Shown here one piece after another: positions 43,460-51,957 of a stretch of 64,000 nt of DNA. The stretch is from positions 124,001 through 188,000 of the forward strand of contig CAVXOR010000006.1 of NCBI GenBank assembly GCA_963763475.1. The letters are read 5' to 3'. The notes beneath the pieces were generated by a model. That model ran no database searches, was not told the origin of the DNA, and worked only from the letters and a program-made list of their open reading frames with translations. Both the position numbers and the translations under genes were made by a program. Origin of the DNA: AC-32 sp963763475 (GTDB lineage: Bacteria; Actinomycetota; Thermoleophilia; Gaiellales; Gaiellaceae). The first letter of the stretch is position 1. Every line of letters starts with the position of its first letter.

Positions 43460-44041
43460 TTGCCCGAAGACCCTCAGTTCGCCAGGCTCGTCATGCTCGC
43501 GTGCCACGACCTCCGCACGCCGCTGGCGACCGTTCACGGCTTCGCGCACACGCTCGCGCGCAGCGACGATCTGGACGAGACGAGCGCGCGCTACGTCGAG
43601 ATGATCAATGCGGCTTCGGCGCAGCTGGCGGACCTGATCGACGACCTGTCGGTTTCGGCGCGGCTCGCCGGTGACCGCTACGACCCGCCGTTGCGCTCGG
43701 TCGACACGATGGAGCTGGCGCTGGCCGCGGTCGAGCGGCTCGGCGAAGAGCGCGTGCGCGTGTCGGGAGAGGGCGCCGAGATCGAGCTCGACCCGGAAGC
43801 CGCCGAGCGGGCCGTCGGCGCGCTGGCTCGCTGCGCGCTCCGGCACGGCGGGCTCGAGGAGGTCGAGCTCGCGGTTCGGGGCCAGGAGCTGGCGATCTCG
43901 CCCGTGACGCCGGCCTCGGCGCCGGTGCTGCTCGGCGAGGACCTGCGCGACCTCGGTGCCGCGGTGGCGGTGCGCGTCGTCCAGGCGCGTGGCGGGAGCG
44001 TCGCGGTCGAAGGGGAAACGCTCACAGTCCGGCTGGCATGA
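43460..44041 (+). CDS. Small histidine-kinase-like protein with a degenerate ATPase domain
   Basis: 193 residues, soluble. The dimerisation helix has an intact H-box, MLACHDLRTPLATVHGFAHT (about 12-31), and a normal second helix (LADLIDDLSVSARLAG). The ATPase half is shrunken: the N-box position reads GALARCALRHGG without Asn, and no DxGxG or GTGLG loop is present, although RVVQARGGSVAVEGE is the usual end. It probably cannot bind ATP in the normal way. TTG start; an ATG 33 nt later is possible. It overlaps the FMN oxidase gene by ATGA. Confidence 0.75.
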   Translation: MPEDPQFARLVMLACHDLRTPLATVHGFAHTLARSDDLDETSARYVEMINAASAQLADLIDDLSVSARLAGDRYDPPLRSVDTMELALAAVERLGEERVRVSGEGAEIELDPEAAERAVGALARCALRHGGLEEVELAVRGQELAISPVTPASAPVLLGEDLRDLGAAVAVRVVQARGGSVAVEGETLTVRLA

Positions 44042-45105
44042 GCGAGCGGCTCGTCAACGTCGACGACTTCGCGGAGGCGGCACGGGAGCGGATGGAGCCC
44101 GGGGCCTACGGCTACGTGGCCGGCGGTGCCGGGGACGAGCGCACGCTGCGCGGGAACGCCACCGCCTTCGAGCGCTGGGAGCTGCGGCCGCGCGTGCTGG
44201 TGGACGTCGGCAGCGTGACCACCGCGACGACCGTGCTCGGCACCGAGGTCGCCCTGCCGGTCCTGGTGGCGCCGACGGCGTTCCAGCGGCTCTGCGATCC
44301 CGAGGGCGAGCTCGCGACGGCGCGCGCTGCGGCGGGCGCCGGGACGGTCATGACCCTCTCGACGCTCTCGAGCGTGACGCCGGCCGAGCTGGCCGCCGCG
44401 GCCCCCGGCGCGCCGCAGTGGTTCCAGCTCTACTGGTCGCGCGACCGCGGCTTCACGCAGGAGCTGGTCGCCGGCGCCGTCGAGGCCGGGTTCTCGGCGC
44501 TGATGCTGACGGTCGACCTGCCGGTCGCAGGCCGGCGCGAGCGCGACGTGCGCGCGGCGTTCGCGCTCCCGGACGACTTGCCCTTGCCGAACCTGCCGCA
44601 GGAGCTGCGGCGCGAGAACTTCCACCAGGCGCTGCACGCGGTCGTCGACGACACCCTCACCTGGCGCGACCTCGAGTGGCTCCGCTCGGCCTGTTCGCTG
44701 CCGATCGTGATCAAGGGCATCCTCACCGCCGAGGACGCTTTGCTCGCCGCCGAGCACGGCGCGTCTGCTGTCGTCGTCTCGAACCACGGCGGTCGCCAGC
44801 TCGACGGAGTGCCGGCGACGCTGGACGTCCTCCCGGAGGTGGTCGAGGCCGTCGGCGAGCGGGTCGAGGTGCTGGTCGACGGCGGCATCCGACGCGGCAC
44901 GGACGTGCTCAAGGCGCTCGCGCTCGGGGCGCGCGCGACGCTCTCGGGCCGCGCCGTCCTCTACGGGCTCGCGGCGCAGGGCGAGCAGGGCGCCGCACGC
45001 GTGCTCGAGCTCCTGCGCCTGGAGCTCGAGCTCGGCCTGAAATTGCTCGGCTGCCCGACCCCGGCCGACGTGACCGGCGCCCACGTGCGCCGGGCGCACC
45101 TATGA
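44038..45105 (+). CDS. FMN-dependent alpha-hydroxy-acid oxidase/dehydrogenase
   Basis: 355 residues of the lactate/glycolate oxidase barrel. GAYGYVAGGAGDERTLRGNA (about 22-41) and VLVAPTAFQRL bind FMN, the FMN Lys is in VIKGILTAEDALLAAEHGAS, the active-site His/Arg are in VVSNHGGRQLDGVPATLD, and VLVDGGIRRGTDVLKALALG completes the FMN phosphate site. It oxidises a 2-hydroxy acid; which one is unknown. It sits between the kinase-like gene and the hydrolase gene, each joined by ATGA. Confidence 0.92.
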   Translation: MSERLVNVDDFAEAARERMEPGAYGYVAGGAGDERTLRGNATAFERWELRPRVLVDVGSVTTATTVLGTEVALPVLVAPTAFQRLCDPEGELATARAAAGAGTVMTLSTLSSVTPAELAAAAPGAPQWFQLYWSRDRGFTQELVAGAVEAGFSALMLTVDLPVAGRRERDVRAAFALPDDLPLPNLPQELRRENFHQALHAVVDDTLTWRDLEWLRSACSLPIVIKGILTAEDALLAAEHGASAVVVSNHGGRQLDGVPATLDVLPEVVEAVGERVEVLVDGGIRRGTDVLKALALGARATLSGRAVLYGLAAQGEQGAARVLELLRLELELGLKLLGCPTPADVTGAHVRRAHL

Positions 45106-45995
45106 TCGGCTCCGTGGGCGAAGGAACGCTGACCACGCCGGACGGCCGCACGCTCGCCTACGTCGAGCGCGGCGCCTCCGATGGTTTCCCGGTGATCGTC
45201 TCGCACGGGACTCCCGGCAGCCGCTTCGCGCGGCATCCGGACCCGGAGATCTACGACCGTCACGGGATCCGCGCGGTGGCTTACGACCGCCCCGGCTACG
45301 GCGGCTCGGATCCGCGGCCCGGCCGCTCGGTGGCCGACGCCGCTGCCGACATCGCGGCGCTCGCGGACGAGCTCGGCTTCGAGCGCTTCGCCGTCGTCGG
45401 CGGCTCCGGCGGCGCGCCGCACGCGCTGGCCTGCGGGGCGCTGCTCGCCGACCGCGTCGTCCGGGTCGGGGCGCTCGTGACGCCTGCGCCTCCGGACGCC
45501 GAGAACTTCGACTTCTACGAGGGTCTCGCCGACCTGAACGTGAAGGAGTTCGGCGCCGCGATGGAGGGCCCCGAGGCGATCGAGGCCTTCCTCGAGCCCT
45601 ACATCGAGGGGATCCACAAGGACGTGGACGACGTGATCGAGCAGATCCTGACCGAGCTGCCCGAGGTCGATCGCGAGCTGGCCGCGCGACCCGAGTTCCG
45701 GGCGGTGATGAAGCAGTCGTTCGTCGAGGCCGTCCGCCAGGGCTCGCGCGGCTGGGCCGACGACGACCTCGCGTTTGCCAAGCCCTGGGGCTTCGACCTC
45801 GAGGACGTGACCGCCGAGACCCGCGTCTGGCAGGGCGAGCTCGACGTGCTCACCCCGCGCCCGCACGGCGAGTACGTCGCCTCGCGGCTGCCGAATGCCC
45901 GCTTCGAGCTGCTCGAGGGCGGCGGCCACTTCCTGGACAAGGAGTGGACGGTCGTGCTCGACTGGCTGGGCGCCGGCGCCCGCGTCGCCGGCTAG
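45102..45995 (+). CDS. Alpha/beta hydrolase
   Basis: 297 residues. The oxyanion loop is VIVSHGTPGSRFARHP (about 32-47), RPGYGGSDPRPG follows, the nucleophile is in VVGGSGGAPHALACG (about 98-112), the acid Asp in GELDVLTPRPHGEY and the His in LEGGGHFLDKE. It is closest to epoxide-hydrolase/haloperoxidase-like proteins; no substrate is implied. Last gene of the three-gene coupled operon. Confidence 0.9.
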   Translation: MIGSVGEGTLTTPDGRTLAYVERGASDGFPVIVSHGTPGSRFARHPDPEIYDRHGIRAVAYDRPGYGGSDPRPGRSVADAAADIAALADELGFERFAVVGGSGGAPHALACGALLADRVVRVGALVTPAPPDAENFDFYEGLADLNVKEFGAAMEGPEAIEAFLEPYIEGIHKDVDDVIEQILTELPEVDRELAARPEFRAVMKQSFVEAVRQGSRGWADDDLAFAKPWGFDLEDVTAETRVWQGELDVLTPRPHGEYVASRLPNARFELLEGGGHFLDKEWTVVLDWLGAGARVAG

Positions 45996-46462
45996 CGCTC
46001 GAGCAGCAGCTGCTCCAGCCGCGCGTCGCCGTTCGCTCGCGCGGCGTCGATCGCGCGAAACTCGTTCCGGCCCTGCTTGATGCTCGGATCGGCGCCGTGC
46101 TCGAGCAGCAGCTCGCAGAGCTCGTAGCGCGTCGCCTCGTCCTTGTTCTCGGAGGCGGCCGCGGCGTGCAGGGCGTTCGTCTGGATGTGCTCGTTGCGCG
46201 CGAGCGTGTTCGCGTCGGCGCCACGCTCGAGCAGCAGGCGAGCGGCCTCGACGTGCCCGAAGAAGCACGCGAGGCCGAGCGGCTGGAAGCCATCCTCGCC
46301 GTAGGCGTTCGCCCGCGCCGCGTCCTCGTCCAGCAGCTCGCGCAACCGCTCGGCTCGCCCGAAGGCGGCCGCCTCGAAGACGTCGAGCTCGGAGCCGGCC
46401 GCGAGCAGCCCCGCCACCTCATCGTCCTTGCCCGCGTAGAGAGCCTCCAGCAGCCGGCTCAT
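45992..46462 (-). CDS. Ankyrin-repeat protein
   Basis: 156 residues made of about four ankyrin repeats: DGFQPLGLACFFGHVEAARL (about 59-78), LERGADANTLARN, IQTNALHAAAASENKDEATR and LLEHGADPSIKQGRN. No signal or enzyme domain, so probably a cytoplasmic binding protein. Its ATG overlaps the stop of the glycosylase gene (ATGA), and its end overlaps the convergent hydrolase by 4 bp. Confidence 0.9.
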   Translation of the reverse strand: MSRLLEALYAGKDDEVAGLLAAGSELDVFEAAAFGRAERLRELLDEDAARANAYGEDGFQPLGLACFFGHVEAARLLLERGADANTLARNEHIQTNALHAAAASENKDEATRYELCELLLEHGADPSIKQGRNEFRAIDAARANGDARLEQLLLER

Positions 46463-47286
46463 CGCAGCAGCCTCGAGAGCCTGCGGTCCTTGAGCAACCG
46501 CCCGCCGGTCTGGCACTGAGGGCAGTAGAAGATCGTGTGCTCCTCGAAGTCGACGCGCTCGAGTGACGTGCCGCAGACGTGGCAGGGCTCGTGGAGCTTG
46601 TTGTGCACGCGGTAGACCTGCGCGTCCTTGGCGCCGCGCTCGCGCAGCTCGAGGCCGCGCTCGAGCTCGGAGTCGATCGCCTCGGCCAGCCGCGCCACCT
46701 CCTCCGGCGTCAGGCTCTGCGCGAGGTCGAAGGGCGAGAGTTTCGCGGTGTGGAGGATCTCGTTCGCCCAGGCGCGGCCGATCCCGGAGATCACACGCTG
46801 GTCGCGCAGCAGCGAGTGCAGCCGTCGCGGCTCCGACGACAGGATCTCGCCCAGCCGCTCCTCCCCGAGGCCGAGCGCCTCCGGGCCGAGGTGGGCGAGT
46901 TCCGCCTCGGCGGCCTCGGGCGTCAGCAGCCAGACACCCGCGCGCTTCTTCGGGCCGCCCTCGGTCAGCACCAGCTCGCCGCCGCCCTGGAAGCGCAGTC
47001 GGAAGGCAGCCGTCTTCGGGCCCTTCTCGCCGGCCAGCAGGTAACGGATCCGGCCGGCGGACATCAGGTGGACGAGCAGCACGAGCTCGCGGTCCTCGGT
47101 CGGGAAGAGCAGCCGCTTGGCGCGCCGCTCTGCTCCGGCGAAGCGCCGCCCTTCGAGTGCCGACAGCGGCGGGTCGAAGGTCTTCAGCGTCGCGATGTGG
47201 GCCGGGCCTGCCTGCTCGACCGGGAAGGCGCTCACGGGATCGTTCAGCGCTCGGCGCCAGGCTTCCATCTCGGGTAGTTCAGGCAT
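46459..47286 (-). CDS. Fpg/Nei-family DNA glycosylase
   Basis: 275 residues. MPELPEMEAWRRAL supplies the catalytic N-terminal Pro (after Met removal) and Glu. The Lys is in ERRAKRLLFPTED, the helix-2-turn-helix is ISGIGRAWANEILHTAKLSP (about 165-184) and a four-Cys zinc finger CHVCGTSLERVDF followed by FYCPQCQ is at 235-260. It removes oxidised bases from DNA. Whether it is Fpg or Nei cannot be decided. Confidence 0.94.
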   Translation of the reverse strand: MPELPEMEAWRRALNDPVSAFPVEQAGPAHIATLKTFDPPLSALEGRRFAGAERRAKRLLFPTEDRELVLLVHLMSAGRIRYLLAGEKGPKTAAFRLRFQGGGELVLTEGGPKKRAGVWLLTPEAAEAELAHLGPEALGLGEERLGEILSSEPRRLHSLLRDQRVISGIGRAWANEILHTAKLSPFDLAQSLTPEEVARLAEAIDSELERGLELRERGAKDAQVYRVHNKLHEPCHVCGTSLERVDFEEHTIFYCPQCQTGGRLLKDRRLSRLLR

Positions 47287-47287
47287 T

Positions 47288-47293
47288 TACGCT
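47288..47293 (+). promoter_or_regulatory. -10 box TACGCT upstream of the asparaginase gene
   Basis: TACGCT ends 6 nt before the ATG at 47300, in the leaderless arrangement, and lies in the 13-nt gap to the divergent glycosylase gene. Confidence 0.4.
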
Positions 47294-47299
47294 CCCGCC

Positions 47300-48184
47300 A
47301 TGGCTGAGCCGCTCAGGGTAGCCGTGCGGCGCGGGACGTTCGTCGAGTCCGTCCACGAGGTGCACGGCGTGGCCGTTCGCGACGGAGAGCTCGCAGTCTC
47401 CTTCGGCGACCCCTCGCTGACTGCCTCGCTGCGGTCGGCCGCGAAGCCTTTGCAGGCCCTGCCGCTCGCGCGCGCCTTCCCCGAGCTCGGCCAGGAGGAG
47501 CTGGCGATCGCCGCCGCCTCGCACCTCGGCACCGAGCGGCACGTCGAGGCGGTGCGCAAGCTGCTGGCGGCCACCGGTGGCAGCGAGGAAGAGCTCGACT
47601 GCGGGATTCAGGAGGGCCGACCGCCGCAGCCGATCTACGACAACTGCTCCGGCAAGCACGCCGGGATGCTCGCTACCTGCCGGGCCCACGGCTGGCCGAT
47701 CGAGGGCTACCGCCGGCCCGAGCACCCGCTTCAGCAGCTGCTGCTCGAAGAGGTCGCGGCAGCGGCCGAGCTCGACCCTGACGAGATCGGGACCGGGATC
47801 GACGGCTGCGGCGTGGTCGCCTTCGCTCTCCCGCTCGAGCGGGCCGCGCTGGCCTTCGCGCGGCTGGAGTCACTCGACGGCGGTGACCGGGTGGCCGACG
47901 CGATGCGCGCGCACCCGGAGCTCGTTCGCGGCGAGGGCGCGACCGACACCGTGCTGATGCAGGCGCAGCCGTGGACGTTCGCCAAGGGCGGGGCCGACGG
48001 GCTCCTTTGCGCCGGCGGGCGCGGCACCGGTTTGGCGCTGAAGGTCGCGGACGGGAACGGGCGGGCGCTCAGACCCGCGCTCGCCGCGCTGGCGGCGAGC
48101 TTCGGCGTGCCGATCCCGGAGTTCGAGCAGGTGACGCTCCCGAACCGTCACGGCGAGCCGGCCGCGACCGTTGCGCTCGCATGA
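47300..48184 (+). CDS. L-asparaginase II-family protein
   Basis: 294 residues of the thermolabile asparaginase II family (the Rhizobium AnsA-like group, unrelated to E. coli AnsB). The motifs are SLRSAAKPLQALPLARAFPE (about 49-68), HLGTERHVEAVRKLLAATG, YDNCSGKHAGMLATCRAHGW (about 113-132) and GIDGCGVVAFALPL. It should hydrolyse asparagine to aspartate. Confidence 0.93.
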   Translation: MAEPLRVAVRRGTFVESVHEVHGVAVRDGELAVSFGDPSLTASLRSAAKPLQALPLARAFPELGQEELAIAAASHLGTERHVEAVRKLLAATGGSEEELDCGIQEGRPPQPIYDNCSGKHAGMLATCRAHGWPIEGYRRPEHPLQQLLLEEVAAAAELDPDEIGTGIDGCGVVAFALPLERAALAFARLESLDGGDRVADAMRAHPELVRGEGATDTVLMQAQPWTFAKGGADGLLCAGGRGTGLALKVADGNGRALRPALAALAASFGVPIPEFEQVTLPNRHGEPAATVALA

Positions 48185-48321
48185 ACGAAATGTTCCGAAA
48201 TTGTGAATTCGCGTGTAACATCCGACCCGCTAGAGGGTGAGCCGGGGAGAGGGAACGACCGGCTCTTGGTGTTTCTAGGTAGGTCGTAAGCCGCCAGCCG
48301 CGAAGCAAGCCGGGAGGTCAA

Positions 48322-49406
<1,085 letters not shown>

Positions 49407-49416
<10 letters not shown>

Positions 49417-49829
49417 GCAACTCCGCGACCCCGATGCTCTCGTACGAGGACGTCGGGGCGGCGGTCGACTGGCTGGGCGAGGCGTTCGGCTTCGTCGAGT
49501 CGGGGGAGCGGTTCACGGACGACGAGGGCCGCGTCGGGCACGCCGAGCTATCGCTGGACGGCGCGACCGTCTTCCTCGGCTGGCCCGGGCCGGACTACCG
49601 CAGCCCGAAGCGGCACGCGCAGGAGTGCGAGCAGGCTGCGCGCTGGCTGGCGACGCCGTGGGTGGTCGACGGCGTCCATGTCGAGGTGTCGGACCTCGAC
49701 GCACACTACGAGCGCGCGCGAGCGGCCGGTGCCGAGATCCTGCGCGAGCCCGAGGATCTGCCGTTCGGCCGGCTCTACTCGGCGGCGGACCGCGAGGGCC
49801 ACCGCTGGATGTTCATGCAGCCGAGCTAG
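49407..49829 (+). CDS. VOC (glyoxalase/bleomycin resistance)-family protein
   Basis: About 140 residues with two beta-alpha-beta-beta-beta units: MLSYEDVGAAVDWLGEAFGF (about 10-29) and VHVEVSDLDAHYERARAAGA (about 93-112), ending with DREGHRWMFMQPS. The last Glu/His positions are the usual metal ligands. The function is open. A TTG 10 nt inside the end of rpoD is used as start; an ATG 27 nt later would cut into the first strand. Confidence 0.88.
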
Positions 49830-51903
49830 GCGCCGCGCTGCCGCGGTAGCTGCCGCCGAAGCTCGGCATGCCGGCCTGGACGCTCACCGGTCGGTCGTCC
49901 GGCTGCAGGTAGCCGATCCGGTTCGAGTGGAAGCTGAGCGTCCAGGGGCCGCGGCGCGAGACCTGCACGGAGACAACAAGGGTCTTCCCGGGGAGGACCG
50001 TCACGCGGCGGTCGACGCCGGGGCCGTGCAGTCGCAGGATGGTCGGCTTGGTCTGCTTCGGCAGCGAGAGCGGGAAGCGGAGGGTCCCTTCGACACGGCC
50101 GTCCGCGGCGGGATAGAGCGTGAGGTGGCCGGCCGGGGAAAGCCAGCCGTCGTGGTAGAGGCCGCCGACGAAGAGGGCCATCCTGGGCGTGCCGGCCGGG
50201 CGCCAGAGTTCGTAGTCGGCTCCGGAAGCGACGCGGGTCGCGCCGGTCAGGCGCGCGCGGACGGCGAAGTTCGAGATCGCCAGCGGGCCGCGCATTGTCT
50301 TGCCGCCGAGCCGGAAGCGGCCGTCGTCGGCGATCGTCACGTGCGGGTGGCCGAAGGCGTCGATCGGCGAGGCCTGGTCGAGGAACGCGAGCCGCGTGAG
50401 CGAGTGGTTCCAGAACAGCTGCTCGTGCGCGCGTGCGTGGGGCGTGGCCGGGGTCTGGATCAGGGTCGCGTCGCCGACGTTCGCATGGTCGACCCAGCGA
50501 GCGTCCGGGGGTAGGTAGGTCGCGCGCACGGTGCGGACGACGTGGTGGTCGAACGAGATCGCGCCGAGCGAGACCGCGCACGAGGCGACGATCGTCGCGC
50601 CGACGGCGACCCAGACCAGCCGCTCCTTGAACGCGCAGGCGGCGGCGAGGCAGGCGAGCACCGCCGCACCGAGCGCGATCGCGAGCGAGCCGTCGCCGAT
50701 CCCGACGGCCTTCTCCAGCCGGAACACGCCCATCAGGAACGGCGAGTCCTGCTTGAAGTCGCTGATCGTGTAGCCCGACAGCGGCACGCGAGCGGAGAGG
50801 GCCAGCAGCCCGACCGCGCCGAGCGCGACCGCGTTCTTCGCGGGCCGTCCTCGCTGGAGCCAGAGCACGAAGGCGGGGAAGACGAGCGGGAGCAGCACCA
50901 TCAGGTACCGTTCCTGGAAGCGGTCGGAGCCGTTGGTTGCGTAGAGCGCCGCTTCCGCGAAGAGCCCGAGCAGCAGGCCGACCGACAGCGCGGCCAGGCC
51001 GCACTCCTCGCGGGAGGTGGGCTTCCAGAGCGCGAGGACGATGCCGACGACCGCGCCTGGCACGAGCGCGAAGCCGGCCGCGTAGGCGAGCAGCATCGCG
51101 TCGGTGCCGAGCCAGTGCGCGATCTCGCCCGGCTTGACGTGCAGGTCGGCGACGCCGGAGTAATAGCCGAGCAGCCGCTTCGGCCCCAGCACGGCCGCGA
51201 AGGCGAGTGGCGCCGCGTAGAGCAGCACCGACAGTCGGAAGCGCGACCAGACGGCGCGCACCGAGCCGCGTTCGACCACGAGCGCCGCCGCCAGGAAGAT
51301 CAGAGGCAGGAAGACGTACTGGATCCGCGCGAAGGTCGCGAGCACCGCGAGCGCGGCGAAGCCGAGTTGCAGCCGCCGCGTCGGCTCGGCCAGCGCGCAG
51401 ACGCCGAGGTAGACCGCGCCGAGCACGAGCGGGTAGGCGATCGCGTCGGCGAGCAGGAACGACGAGAAGAAGAGGTCCGGCGAGACCACGGTCAGCGCCG
51501 CCGCGGCCAGCGCAGCCCAGTCGCCGCCGCCGAGCCGGCGCACGAGCAGGTACACGGGTACCGCCGCGAGCGACATGAAGAGCGCGTTCTCCGCCTGCGT
51601 CAGGCGGTAGGCGAGCGCCGGGTCGTTCGTCAGCCAGAACGGGGCCGCGAGCAGCGGCTCGAGCATGGCCGGGAAATGGGCGGAGGAGCCGCGGATCAGC
51701 GGCCGGCCGCTCTGGGCGAGCGAGCGCGCGATGCCCGAGTAGATGTACTCGTCGGGGAAGTAGAGCGGGGTCGAGTGGCCGAGCGCCGCGACGAAGCGGA
51801 CGACGAAGCTCGCGGCCACGATCCCGCCGAGCAGCAGGCGCGCAGGGATCGTGGCCGCGCGGGCGACCGCAACAGGGCGCGGAACGGAGAGATCAACCGC
51901 CAC
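49813..51903 (-). CDS. GT-C (ArnT/PMT-like) membrane glycosyltransferase
   Basis: 696 residues. Eleven or more membrane helices span about residues 20-470. The first outer loop has the metal-binding acidic pair LYFPDEYIYSGIARSLAQSG (about 48-67), as in GT39/GT83 enzymes using polyprenyl-phosphate sugars. A 210-residue extracellular beta domain follows (VDRRVTVLPGKTLVVSVQVS). It should transfer a sugar outside the membrane to a wall polymer or protein. It is divergent from the membrane sulfatase gene (54 nt between starts), suggesting a joint role. Confidence 0.85.
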   Translation of the reverse strand: MAVDLSVPRPVAVARAATIPARLLLGGIVAASFVVRFVAALGHSTPLYFPDEYIYSGIARSLAQSGRPLIRGSSAHFPAMLEPLLAAPFWLTNDPALAYRLTQAENALFMSLAAVPVYLLVRRLGGGDWAALAAAALTVVSPDLFFSSFLLADAIAYPLVLGAVYLGVCALAEPTRRLQLGFAALAVLATFARIQYVFLPLIFLAAALVVERGSVRAVWSRFRLSVLLYAAPLAFAAVLGPKRLLGYYSGVADLHVKPGEIAHWLGTDAMLLAYAAGFALVPGAVVGIVLALWKPTSREECGLAALSVGLLLGLFAEAALYATNGSDRFQERYLMVLLPLVFPAFVLWLQRGRPAKNAVALGAVGLLALSARVPLSGYTISDFKQDSPFLMGVFRLEKAVGIGDGSLAIALGAAVLACLAAACAFKERLVWVAVGATIVASCAVSLGAISFDHHVVRTVRATYLPPDARWVDHANVGDATLIQTPATPHARAHEQLFWNHSLTRLAFLDQASPIDAFGHPHVTIADDGRFRLGGKTMRGPLAISNFAVRARLTGATRVASGADYELWRPAGTPRMALFVGGLYHDGWLSPAGHLTLYPAADGRVEGTLRFPLSLPKQTKPTILRLHGPGVDRRVTVLPGKTLVVSVQVSRRGPWTLSFHSNRIGYLQPDDRPVSVQAGMPSFGGSYRGSAAPSSAA

Positions 51904-51957
51904 GAGGTCGCTATCGGCAGTGCTGCGCTATCCCTTGAACGAGGGATACTTCGCCCG

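Noticed and set aside
50542..51957. A long plus-strand extension upstream of the sulfatase start, which would make a 1185-residue protein
   Set aside because: The extension is antisense to the GT-C transferase gene and is Arg/Glu-rich without domains; the sulfatase part begins naturally at the ATG at 51958.
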